Below are positions 1 to 6,367 of a DNA stretch of 13,188 nucleotides, one piece after another; the first letter of the stretch is position 1; the number at the start of each line of letters is the position of its first letter. The notes below the pieces were generated by a model. That model saw nothing but the letters and a program-made list of their open reading frames with translations, ran no database searches and was not told where the DNA came from. The position numbers and the translations under genes are program-made. The DNA is from Prochlorococcus marinus str. MIT 9215 (GTDB lineage: Bacteria; Cyanobacteriota; Cyanobacteriia; PCC-6307; Cyanobiaceae): the NCBI GenBank assembly GCA_949486985.1, contig CATBLW010000020.1:1-13188 (forward strand). Direction: 5' to 3'.

Positions 1-456
1 GATCCCGCTTCGCTAGCAACAGAGGAAACTAATAAGGATGGACCCGATCAGCAGGAGCTGCTCAAGCAGATCGACGTTGCCCTGCAGCGCTCCATGGAAG
101 CAGTGATGCCCGCCGAAATGGAAAAAGAAGCGAAGAAATTCGTCAAAGCCCCCGAACGCCGGAAGGCTTGGCAGCTCTATGGAGAAGGGATGAGCCAACG
201 AGAAATCGGCCCCTGTTGTAATCACCAGCAGGCCTGGGTGAGCAAGCTCTTGGATGAGAAGCGACGCTCCACAGCGATCGCTACCGCCGCCGCATTAGAT
301 CTCAAACGCCTGCCTGCCTTTTCAAGCTTGATGGCCACAGTGGAGGGCGCTGAACGGATCATTGAAGCCTTGCGGAATCAGCTGATCGAGCCAGAACGAG
401 AAGACTCTGTAGCCCCTCTTAGGCAGTGGGTTCTGAATGACCTCAAACAACGATGA
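1..456 (+). CDS. Sigma-region-4-like HTH protein, C-terminal part (5' end outside window)
   Basis: The frame is open from base 1, so only the last 151 residues are present. Visible residues 55-88 have the pattern of a helix-turn-helix like sigma-70 region 4: a first helix (AWQLYGEG), the turn phrase MSQREIG, and a second helix ending WVSKLL. This suggests DNA binding, either as a sigma-like factor or as an adapter. The rest is charged and helical, with no membrane segment. The stop overlaps the next start as ATGA (453-456), so translation is probably coupled. Known context: in cyanobacteria, sigma-70-like genes often precede DUF1822 and CHASE2/CHAT genes, and that supports this reading. The recognition helix (GPCCNHQQAWV) has two adjacent cysteines, which is unusual. 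The missing N-terminus means the presence of sigma region 2 cannot be judged. Confidence 0.6.
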   Translation, partial: DPASLATEETNKDGPDQQELLKQIDVALQRSMEAVMPAEMEKEAKKFVKAPERRKAWQLYGEGMSQREIGPCCNHQQAWVSKLLDEKRRSTAIATAAALDLKRLPAFSSLMATVEGAERIIEALRNQLIEPEREDSVAPLRQWVLNDLKQR

Positions 457-1460
457 CCTCTTCTCCACACGACCAACCCATGGAAGCGTTTCCAATCCCA
501 GAAGATGCCATTCAGTTGCCAAGGCCTGCGCCTGGAGAAAGCAGACGCTCCTACGTCATCCAGGCCCTGCAACAAGCGTTAACCAATAGACGCCTGTCGC
601 TATCGCTCGGACCAGAGACTGCCCTCTTAGATGACACAAGGTTGTTGCAGCTCAACCAGTGGGCTGTACAAGTCAACACCGCAGGATTTTTAGCCGATGA
701 AGTTGATCTCGATCTGACCCCATGGCGAGAGGACGGGGCCGCTCCACAACTATCGATTGCAGCATTGGTTGATCTTGAAAATGACCTTGTTGCAATTGCA
801 GGGGTTTGCACCAACGCCGAAATGCAAGACCTAGCAAAAGAGCAGGATTTAACCGGATCCCATCTCAGCCTCGATACCTCCTGCTTTCGAGGAGGGCTCG
901 ATCGATTGCTGATGCTGGTCCAAGTCCTTGAGCCATCAGCCATTTCCAGGCAAGCCCTCAGTACCGCACAACATCGACTCGGGCAGAAAGTGATCGCGAT
1001 CAGTGACTGGATACAAGGCCAAATCGACCAGGCGCTCAGTCGTGCTGGTGCGTCATTACAACCCCTCTCCGCAGGCGCATTCCGTTCAGCATCTGTTGAG
1101 AATCAACCTGAAAACGCTCGCGCATTGCTGTCGATTCCATTGGGTTTAAACAACAAAGGCGAGATTGTGAGTGGTGAGGCGGCAAACATCTGTATTGAGC
1201 AATTCCAGCTGCAATTGCTACCCATCGGCAGCGGTGATGCACCGGAAGCACTCACGGTGCGGCTCTGCGGATCCATTAGCGGAGATCTCTTACCCGATGG
1301 ATTGATCCTCAAAGGCCAGCAAGGCTTGTCGGAACAAACCCTGAGATCATCAGGAGAGCTAACGCTGGAGCTCACTCTCAGCGAACGCGATGCAACGGTC
1401 GAACTCGCTGTGATCTATGGCGATGCAGAGTTCAAGCTGCCGGCACTTCTGATCAAATAG
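453..1460 (+). CDS. DUF1822-like protein
   Basis: This is a 335-residue soluble protein with no signal peptide or membrane segment. It resembles cyanobacterial DUF1822 proteins in length, in the early LNQWAVQVNT motif followed by a strongly acidic stretch (DEVDLDLTPW), and in a middle helix with SDWIQGQIDQA, where the family has a conserved LxxWLxG-like segment. The C-terminal third is beta-rich and repeats leucine/glutamate strands. The molecular function of the family is unknown. The ATG overlaps the upstream stop (ATGA), and the CHAT-CHASE2 gene starts 11 bases after its end, so it is co-transcribed with both. I infer a cytosolic partner of the HTH protein and the CHAT-CHASE2 sensor. The family call is from memory of the pattern and its neighbours, not from a search. 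Confidence 0.6.
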   Translation: MTSSPHDQPMEAFPIPEDAIQLPRPAPGESRRSYVIQALQQALTNRRLSLSLGPETALLDDTRLLQLNQWAVQVNTAGFLADEVDLDLTPWREDGAAPQLSIAALVDLENDLVAIAGVCTNAEMQDLAKEQDLTGSHLSLDTSCFRGGLDRLLMLVQVLEPSAISRQALSTAQHRLGQKVIAISDWIQGQIDQALSRAGASLQPLSAGAFRSASVENQPENARALLSIPLGLNNKGEIVSGEAANICIEQFQLQLLPIGSGDAPEALTVRLCGSISGDLLPDGLILKGQQGLSEQTLRSSGELTLELTLSERDATVELAVIYGDAEFKLPALLIK

Positions 1461-1471
1461 CAGCTCAATCG

Positions 1472-3592
1472 ATGGATCTACTGCTCAAAGCAACGGCAAC
1501 GAACCAGCCCATTGAAGTAGTCCTCGTAGGTGCAGGAGCGCCGAGCACATTTTCAGTGCCATGGCCGGAGGTTGCGATTCAGCAGTACAAGGCCTGGCGT
1601 CGTCGTTATCTCGCCCATAACGATCCAGCTGCCGCCGACGTTACGGCCGATGCCGTGACCATCCGTGGCCATGCCCTCGTCACAAGCCTGCAGACCTGGT
1701 TTGCAGATCCAGCCTGGCGCCCACTGGATCAACAACGGCAACTACAAAAAACACCAACGCCACTGCGCATCAGTTTCGAGGGAGTCAGCTCAGAATTGCA
1801 GGCCTTGCCCTGGGAATGGTTGCGCTGGGATCAACCGATCTGGCGTACTGAGCAGCAACAGCATTTGATCCAAAAGCGCCAGCGATCACCCCATCAGCCG
1901 CAGCTGTTGGTTTGGATTGGGCTTGAGAAGGGCCTCTCGCTTACTACAGAACTGAAACAGCTCGAGCAGCTGGAGAAAGGCGGTCACATCAAGCTCCATA
2001 TACGGCGTGGTGTCAATGCTGGTCTGGCGCATTTAAAAACAGCCCTGGAACATCAAGGCCCATGGGATGCCTTGATCTTTCTCGGGCATTCAGAGGCAGA
2101 TCCCAGCGGAGGGGGGCGCTTACAACTGGCTGATGGCAGCTGGATCGCGGCTCCAGAACTTCAACGCAGCATCGAATCAGCGGTGGAACAAGGGCTGGAG
2201 CTGGTGATGCTGAATAGCTGCAGTGGCCATGATCTGGCAAAAAGTCTCGTTCGCTTTGGCGTGGGCTGGGCAGTCTGTTTTCGCGAACCAGTCCCCTGCC
2301 AAGCCGCATCTGCCGCGTTCCAACGGCTGCTGATTGAGCTCACCACCAGCAAACCTCTGATCACTGCAACCCTTGCCGTTCGTCAATGGTTGAGTCGTCA
2401 TGGTCCTGCAGGATCAAGCCTGCTGCTCACTCTGATCGGTTCGGCTAGCGCCACTCCCTACGAGCTACCTCTCTGCAAGAAACGTCAGTTTTTACTGCGC
2501 ATCAGCACCACAAACCGCAAACAATGGATCTTCGCTGGAGCATTAGCCCTTCTTAGCTGCGCCGTTGATGTTGTGCCGAACAATCCAGTGAGCCGTTACG
2601 GACTGGATCGGCGACTGTATGTGCAGCGCCTTTGGCGCCAAGCCACTAACCAACCAGGACCATCGTCTCCAGCGCTTCCAGTACTGGTTATTGATCAGAC
2701 CACCGCAGAGCGGGTGGGAGCTGAAACCCAACCCAATCGCGTCTCCCGCCAAGCTCTGGCAATGTTGTTATCCGCCTCACCTCCAGAAGCCGTGCCCAAG
2801 GTGGCGCTGGATGTAGTGCTAGATGAAACCGCTCCTCACACTGAGGCATTGGCTGAGGTCATCAGCAAACAGAAAAGATCGATGGTGTTTGCGGGCTATT
2901 TCGGCGACACCGTTGAAGCTCCTGGAGCCGGTGCCATCTCAGAACCCCATCCACAGCTAAAGGCGGCTGGGCTCCAATGGTTCAACCTTTCCACAGGGAT
3001 GGTGGCTGGTGAACATAAGCAGCAACCAGCTCCGTTACTTCTCACTGAACCCATCACGGCAGCCAATTTCGCTGCTCAACTATCCAGCTTCCCTGAGCGG
3101 GTCATCCCCGCAGACGCCGTCATCGACTGGTCATTGAACTGGGGATCGCTGATTGAACGGATCGAAATTGAACAACTGCCATCTCTGAAGAGCCCCATCC
3201 TGGTGATCGGTACCGATGGCACCACCAATGCTGAGCACAACGATCTTTTCACTACTCCTGGAGCCTTGAAGCCTGAGTTCAGCTCGCACTGGAAAGGGTC
3301 AAGAACCAAGATGCCAGGAGTGATCGTGCAAGCGGTCTTAGCCCAGAGCATCAACCTCAAGCACTGGTTCAAACCTTTTTCATCTGCCTTGGCAACAACG
3401 CTCTCGGCAGCCCTAGGAATTGCACTGTCTGCACTCATGGCATCCCGATCGAGACGCCTGCTGCTCTGCGGTTCCATTGGAGCAGCCGCCATTCCAATCT
3501 GTCTGCAATTAGCCATTTCATCGTTGTGGCTGATCCCCATCCTTCTGCCTCTAGGCACGTTGCTGGTGATCACTTGGATTCGGGAGGACTAA
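1472..3592 (+). CDS. CHAT peptidase domain fused to CHASE2 sensor, membrane protein
   Basis: The 706-residue protein has an N-terminal CHAT (caspase-HetF-associated) domain at about residues 90-330. The phrase LQALPWEWLRW leads into it, and the caspase-like dyad is visible as His206 (FLGHSEA) and Cys250 (LNSCSG), so it should be catalytically competent. A first membrane helix lies at about 351-366, followed by a CHASE2 domain at about 367-632 (LVIDQTTAERVG early, LFTTPGALKPE and MPGVIVQAVLAQ late). Three more helices follow at about 637-656, 662-680 and 682-701. CHASE2 domains are extracytoplasmic sensors, so the CHAT domain should face the cytosol. No kinase or cyclase output domain follows, so proteolysis by CHAT is the likely output. 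The substrate is unknown. There is no clear Shine-Dalgarno before the ATG, and the short gap suggests coupling to the upstream gene. Confidence 0.85.
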   Translation: MDLLLKATATNQPIEVVLVGAGAPSTFSVPWPEVAIQQYKAWRRRYLAHNDPAAADVTADAVTIRGHALVTSLQTWFADPAWRPLDQQRQLQKTPTPLRISFEGVSSELQALPWEWLRWDQPIWRTEQQQHLIQKRQRSPHQPQLLVWIGLEKGLSLTTELKQLEQLEKGGHIKLHIRRGVNAGLAHLKTALEHQGPWDALIFLGHSEADPSGGGRLQLADGSWIAAPELQRSIESAVEQGLELVMLNSCSGHDLAKSLVRFGVGWAVCFREPVPCQAASAAFQRLLIELTTSKPLITATLAVRQWLSRHGPAGSSLLLTLIGSASATPYELPLCKKRQFLLRISTTNRKQWIFAGALALLSCAVDVVPNNPVSRYGLDRRLYVQRLWRQATNQPGPSSPALPVLVIDQTTAERVGAETQPNRVSRQALAMLLSASPPEAVPKVALDVVLDETAPHTEALAEVISKQKRSMVFAGYFGDTVEAPGAGAISEPHPQLKAAGLQWFNLSTGMVAGEHKQQPAPLLLTEPITAANFAAQLSSFPERVIPADAVIDWSLNWGSLIERIEIEQLPSLKSPILVIGTDGTTNAEHNDLFTTPGALKPEFSSHWKGSRTKMPGVIVQAVLAQSINLKHWFKPFSSALATTLSAALGIALSALMASRSRRLLLCGSIGAAAIPICLQLAISSLWLIPILLPLGTLLVITWIRED
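3582..3587 (+). promoter_or_regulatory. Ribosome binding site GGGAGG for the DUF928-like gene
   Basis: GGGAGG lies inside the last codons of the CHAT-CHASE2 gene, seven bases before the ATG at 3595. It decides the start of the next gene: the same frame is open further upstream, with another ATG at 3526, but only the 3595 start has this site and begins directly with a signal peptide. Confidence 0.65.
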
Positions 3593-3594
3593 TT

Positions 3595-4242
3595 ATGCGG
3601 CGACTTCTAAGTTCAACGTTTCTCTGTTTAAGCCTGGCTGGCACAGCGCCCTTGGCTCTCGCATCAGAAGAATCCAGCATTCCCAAATCTCTGCTGCAGC
3701 AAATTCGAGAACTACTCGGCCTGGTTCAGCCAGTGGCAGCTGGTGGCAGCCGTGGTTTAGGCAGTGAAATCTGTCTCATTGCACCATTCCTGCAGCCAGG
3801 GGCTGACATCGCAGTGGTGCCGGTGTCTGATCCGATGATTATCACGGCCCAGCCGCTGAATGAACTGCGACTGGAACGGGATGGAAAGGTGCTCTGGCGA
3901 TCAGTGGCATCATCCACAACCCCCGTGGCTGCACGAACACCCTGGCCCATTGCACCGCTAGAACCAGGAACGTCCGTTGACCTGGTGCTTCGGCCAAAAG
4001 GTGCAACAGGTGGAGACGTCGTCCGCATTGAACTTCAAGCGGCTGATCAAGAGGTGATGGCAGCCAACACAGCTCTCATTGGAACACTGAAGCGCAACAG
4101 GGAAGCTTGGGCTTCAGCACTCAAGCAAGCATTAAAAAGGGATGATCAAAGCCTGGCCATCGCACTACTGAGCAGCGATGCCATTCCTATTGAGCAGAAA
4201 GCTCAAATCAAACAAATCTTCGAAACAACCTCCTGCCAATAG
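3595..4242 (+). CDS. Exported DUF928-like protein
   Basis: This protein has 215 residues. Residues 1-23 form a signal peptide (MRRLLSS, a hydrophobic core, then ALA before SEES), so it should be exported to the periplasm or be membrane-attached. A glycine/arginine stretch (AAGGSRG, residues 48-54) is followed by Cys60, a beta-rich middle (60-155), and a charged helical C-terminus with Cys214 near the end. This order resembles cyanobacterial DUF928 proteins (Gly/Arg-rich start, Cys, beta sandwich), which often accompany CHASE2/CHAT genes. The match is weaker than usual because the typical aromatic motif is absent. The start is two bases after the CHAT-CHASE2 stop, so the genes are co-translated. 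I infer that it works on the outer face near the CHASE2 sensor. An upstream in-frame ATG at 3526 was rejected because it would bury the signal peptide. Confidence 0.6.
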   Translation: MRRLLSSTFLCLSLAGTAPLALASEESSIPKSLLQQIRELLGLVQPVAAGGSRGLGSEICLIAPFLQPGADIAVVPVSDPMIITAQPLNELRLERDGKVLWRSVASSTTPVAARTPWPIAPLEPGTSVDLVLRPKGATGGDVVRIELQAADQEVMAANTALIGTLKRNREAWASALKQALKRDDQSLAIALLSSDAIPIEQKAQIKQIFETTSCQ

Positions 4243-4302
4243 CCGCCTTTCAGAGACAAAGCTGTTGCTAGCAAGGGAACAGATCGATAAGCACTGCACC
4301 CA

Positions 4303-4614
4303 ATGTTTAGAACTGTTCTGCTTGTAGCTGGCTTGATGGGCGTACCGGCAATGGCCAAACCAACGCCCTGTTGGTTCCAACAAACGCGTAATGCTGCGCG
4401 ACTACCGCCCGCCACTTGTCAGTTGTATAGCACCGGACAAAACACTTGGAAGCTCACTTCCAATGATGGTCTGATTCGGACCATCCGCTTATTTGAGGAT
4501 GGAGATGCAACTGTGGTGCTGAATGGGGGGATTTACCGCGGTAGCTGGGTTCGCGATCGCCAAGGAGATGTGCGCATTATCTTTCGTGATAGTGAATTCA
4601 TCTTTCGGCTGTAA
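4303..4614 (+). CDS. Small exported protein of unknown function
   Basis: This is a 103-residue protein. Residues 1-18 form a short signal peptide (FRTVLLVAGLMGVP, then AMA before KP). The mature part has two cysteines (Cys23 and Cys39) that could form a disulphide, followed by a compact beta-rich region: WKLTSND, IRLFEDGDATVVLNGG and the YRGSWVRDRQGDVRIIF hairpin. I do not recognise a family. It starts 60 bases after the DUF928-like gene on the same strand and may be the last gene of that run, though the gap leaves room for its own promoter. It ends at a TAA that overlaps the T-tract of the opposite-strand terminator. No good Shine-Dalgarno is visible before the ATG. Confidence 0.65.
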   Translation: MFRTVLLVAGLMGVPAMAKPTPCWFQQTRNAARLPPATCQLYSTGQNTWKLTSNDGLIRTIRLFEDGDATVVLNGGIYRGSWVRDRQGDVRIIFRDSEFIFRL

Positions 4615-4656
4615 ACAATAAAAGAGGGAAGGCATGCACAAGCACACCTGCCCCTC
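4613..4656 (-). terminator. Intrinsic terminator of the minus-strand CHAT operon
   Basis: The segment 4624-4656 can fold as GAGGG/CCCTC at the base, then AGG/CCT, then TGC/GCA around an ACAA loop, with small internal loops. Read on the minus strand, the hairpin is followed at once by TTTTATTGTTT (4623-4613). That fits termination of the minus-strand genes ending at 4691. On the plus strand the hairpin is followed by an A-run, so it is not a good terminator for the gene ending at 4614. The stem is imperfect. Confidence 0.5.
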
Positions 4657-4690
4657 AAAAAAGAAATCTAGTTTCAACCAAAACGTTGAT

Positions 4691-4927
4691 TCACACTTGT
4701 TGCCGATAACGAGCGATCGACACTACCACTGTTGTCCCAGCCAATGTTGCGGCAAACCAAGGCAAGCTAACAAGAGCACCGCTTGCACCCAGGCTAAGGA
4801 TTAAAGCGGTTTTGATGTTCCGATCAAGTGATCCCTTACGCAGCATTTTCTTTAGCAGAACATGTGACGAAGGATTGGTAGATGTAGGTCCAGGGATGTT
4901 GTTGGATGACATAGAAAGTAAAGACAT
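4691..4927 (-). CDS. Small membrane protein of unknown function
   Basis: The chosen ATG at 4927 gives 78 residues and lies seven bases after the stop of the preceding minus-strand gene; a second ATG at 4912 would give 73. The same frame is open further upstream (to 5110), but that part lies inside the 256-aa gene and is not needed. The N-terminal 20 residues are Ser/Asn/Pro-rich. A basic stretch follows (LLKKMLRKGSLDR), then a hydrophobic region at about residues 38-71 (NIKTALILSLGASGAL, then WFAATLAGTTVVV). This makes one or two membrane helices, and the tail is basic (ARYRQQ). No family is recognised. As the last gene before the terminator it may anchor or localise a product of the same operon. 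No Shine-Dalgarno is seen, so coupling to the upstream gene is likely. Confidence 0.5.
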   Translation of the reverse strand: MSLLSMSSNNIPGPTSTNPSSHVLLKKMLRKGSLDRNIKTALILSLGASGALVSLPWFAATLAGTTVVVSIARYRQQV

Positions 4928-4934
4928 TGAAGAG

Positions 4935-5705
4935 CTAAAAATCGCTATGGATTGGAACAGGGAAACGCTGGCCGATATGGCTCTGGCCGTCCAACTCGAA
5001 GACCACCGGCTCAGCAATGGATGGTTGTCGAGATGGCGAATCTGGCATTTCAGCAACTTCCGCCTTTGTAAGCTTGCGAACGCTCTCCACACGAACGGCC
5101 TGGGATTCAATTGGATACAACTGATTAGCTAACGCCTGATAGTTATCTGCTTCAAAAGTGTTCACGAGGGCGGCATGACTTGCGCTGTCGGTAAAGCCAT
5201 GGGCACAGCGATGAGCACAATCCAGTGGAATCAGGTAATCACCACGGGCACCCTGATGAAGGCTGAGAAGCTGAGCACCTTTCCAGCTTCCCTTGGCCAT
5301 GACCACACGAAAACGGGGTGCTCCTAGGCGACGGGCCAGTTCAATCGGAGAACTAGCGGTCACCAACCAATCGGCTTTGCATTGCTTGAGCATTTCAAGC
5401 TGCTCATGGGATGCAACTTCATGCCCCAAAGAAGCCAAATTGCCAACAGCAAGTCCAGTTAGCAGGTCGGTGGCATCAAAACCATCGCCAATCCCAAATA
5501 AACCTCCAATAATCATGCCGCCGATGCGCCAGGCCATCCGCTCTTTTTGAATACGGGATTGCTCGGCCTCCACAATTGCCTCCATTACCTTGATGGATTG
5601 AAAAGCAACGCCATCACGAGCGATTGTCTGAAGGTCGTGAGAAGAAAATTGAGCTGATATCGACAAGCCATTATCAGCTGTCAATGCAGAAAGATTCGTT
5701 GTCAT
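4935..5705 (-). CDS. Unknown protein with glycine-rich hydrophobic segment
   Basis: The protein has 256 residues from the ATG at 5705; a TTG directly before it (5708) could add one residue. Residues 1-60 are helical and charged. Residues 60-95 form a glycine-rich hydrophobic stretch (RIGGMIIGGLFGIGDG, then LLTGLAVGNLASLG) resembling a glycine zipper, which may insert into a membrane or help oligomerisation. Residues 96-200 look globular, with a Val/Met strand (FRVVMAKGSWKG) and a His/Cys cluster (DCAHRCAHGF) that could bind metal. The tail is Pro/Ser-rich. I do not recognise the family. It starts 30 bases after the metallopeptidase-like gene and ends seven bases before the small membrane protein gene, so it belongs to the same operon. 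It has no signal peptide, so it differs from the exported CHAT protein at the head of the operon. Confidence 0.65.
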   Translation of the reverse strand: MTTNLSALTADNGLSISAQFSSHDLQTIARDGVAFQSIKVMEAIVEAEQSRIQKERMAWRIGGMIIGGLFGIGDGFDATDLLTGLAVGNLASLGHEVASHEQLEMLKQCKADWLVTASSPIELARRLGAPRFRVVMAKGSWKGAQLLSLHQGARGDYLIPLDCAHRCAHGFTDSASHAALVNTFEADNYQALANQLYPIESQAVRVESVRKLTKAEVAEMPDSPSRQPSIAEPVVFELDGQSHIGQRFPVPIHSDF

Positions 5706-5735
5706 CAATAAAAAAGAATGAGTATTTAAGTGGTG

Positions 5736-6242
5736 CTAGACCAAAAAACTGTCAATGAGAGGTGCGTCTAAGGAAGCTTGGAGCGATGCCTCTAGTGGAG
5801 GCATTCCATTGGCCGTATAGGCAACAGCAAGGTCCTGTTCAAGGCCGAAGGATGATCGAGCTAGAACGGTTTCAGGATTTTGCAGAAGTTGTTCGGCGCT
5901 GTGCGCTTCAACTTCAAGCTGCTGAACTTCGGCACTGGTATGTCCGTAGCCATTGGCAACAACCTGAATGGCACCTGAAGTTGATGGCAAACCAAGCGGT
6001 GCCATCTCAGCATTTCCAAAGCCAGCCATCTCATCCTGCAAAACATGAATGAATTCATGCTCGAGGGTTTCAATCAGCTGTACAGGATCTTCCAGAGCAG
6101 GTCCACCGAGGGTGAGCACATTGCCCGCAGGTTCATAGGTCCCGAAAGCGGAAGAAAGAGAGGGATCAAGGACAACCTCAACCCCCTTGTCCCAGCAGGA
6201 GCGGATGTACGACTCGGCCATGTTGAGGCCCTCCGCACTCAT
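5736..6242 (-). CDS. Putative HExxH zinc metallopeptidase
   Basis: The protein has 168 residues from the ATG at 6242. It carries HEFIH at residues 62-66 inside a helix (LIETLEHEFIHVLQDE), which is the zinc-binding and catalytic motif of zincins. A candidate third ligand lies about 45 residues later in LEVEAHSAEQLL (Glu110, Glu112 or His114). There is no signal peptide and no propeptide large enough to be obvious, so action in the cytosol or export with a partner are both possible. The exact peptidase family is not recognised, and peptidase activity is inferred from the motif only. The frame is open for 29 codons upstream of the ATG. An AGGAGG lies nine bases before an in-frame ATT at 6305, which would add 21 protein-like residues (SVELDDFLATQANQG before the Met). 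The start is therefore uncertain. It follows the large CHAT gene and precedes the 256-aa gene by 30 bases. Confidence 0.65.
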   Translation of the reverse strand: MSAEGLNMAESYIRSCWDKGVEVVLDPSLSSAFGTYEPAGNVLTLGGPALEDPVQLIETLEHEFIHVLQDEMAGFGNAEMAPLGLPSTSGAIQVVANGYGHTSAEVQQLEVEAHSAEQLLQNPETVLARSSFGLEQDLAVAYTANGMPPLEASLQASLDAPLIDSFLV

Positions 6243-6314
6243 TCCCTGGTTGGCCTGGGTAGCAAGAAAATCATCCAGTTCAACACTGGTGGTAATGCTT
6301 TGAATGGCAAGCGC

Positions 6315-6320
6315 CCTCCT
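6315..6320 (-). promoter_or_regulatory. Perfect Shine-Dalgarno AGGAGG before the metallopeptidase-like gene
   Basis: On the minus strand AGGAGG is read from 6320 to 6315. The annotated ATG (6242) is 72 bases downstream, too far for this site. Nine bases downstream is an ATT codon in the metallopeptidase frame. Four bases downstream is a TTG (6310-6308) opening a 23-codon frame whose TGA overlaps the ATG at 6242. Either an unusual start or a coupled leader peptide is implied. Confidence 0.55.
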
Positions 6321-6367
6321 AACGAACGCTTATCCCTCGTTCCGACAACAATGGGCTGATTCCAAGA

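Noticed and set aside
274..281. HIP1 octamer GCGATCGC (second copy at 4553-4560)
   Set aside because: It supports a cyanobacterial origin, but two copies in 13 kb are too few to make a point about this locus.
3526..3594. Upstream ATG that would lengthen the DUF928-like protein by 23 residues
   Set aside because: The extension would place the signal peptide internally, and the ATG at 3595 has a good GGGAGG site.
4928..5110. N-terminal extension of the 78-aa protein in the same frame
   Set aside because: It lies fully within the 256-aa gene; the extension is Arg/Ser-rich as expected of an out-of-frame reading, and the ATG at 4927 fits the operon spacing.
4812..5132. Plus-strand open frame of 106 codons opposite the 256-aa and 78-aa genes
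   Set aside because: It is antisense to two tightly spaced genes and shows no ribosome site or domain pattern.
6045..6359. Plus-strand open frame of 104 codons opposite the metallopeptidase-like gene
   Set aside because: It is antisense to a frame with a clear HExxH motif, and its own translation is rich in Arg/Gly and has no recognisable pattern.
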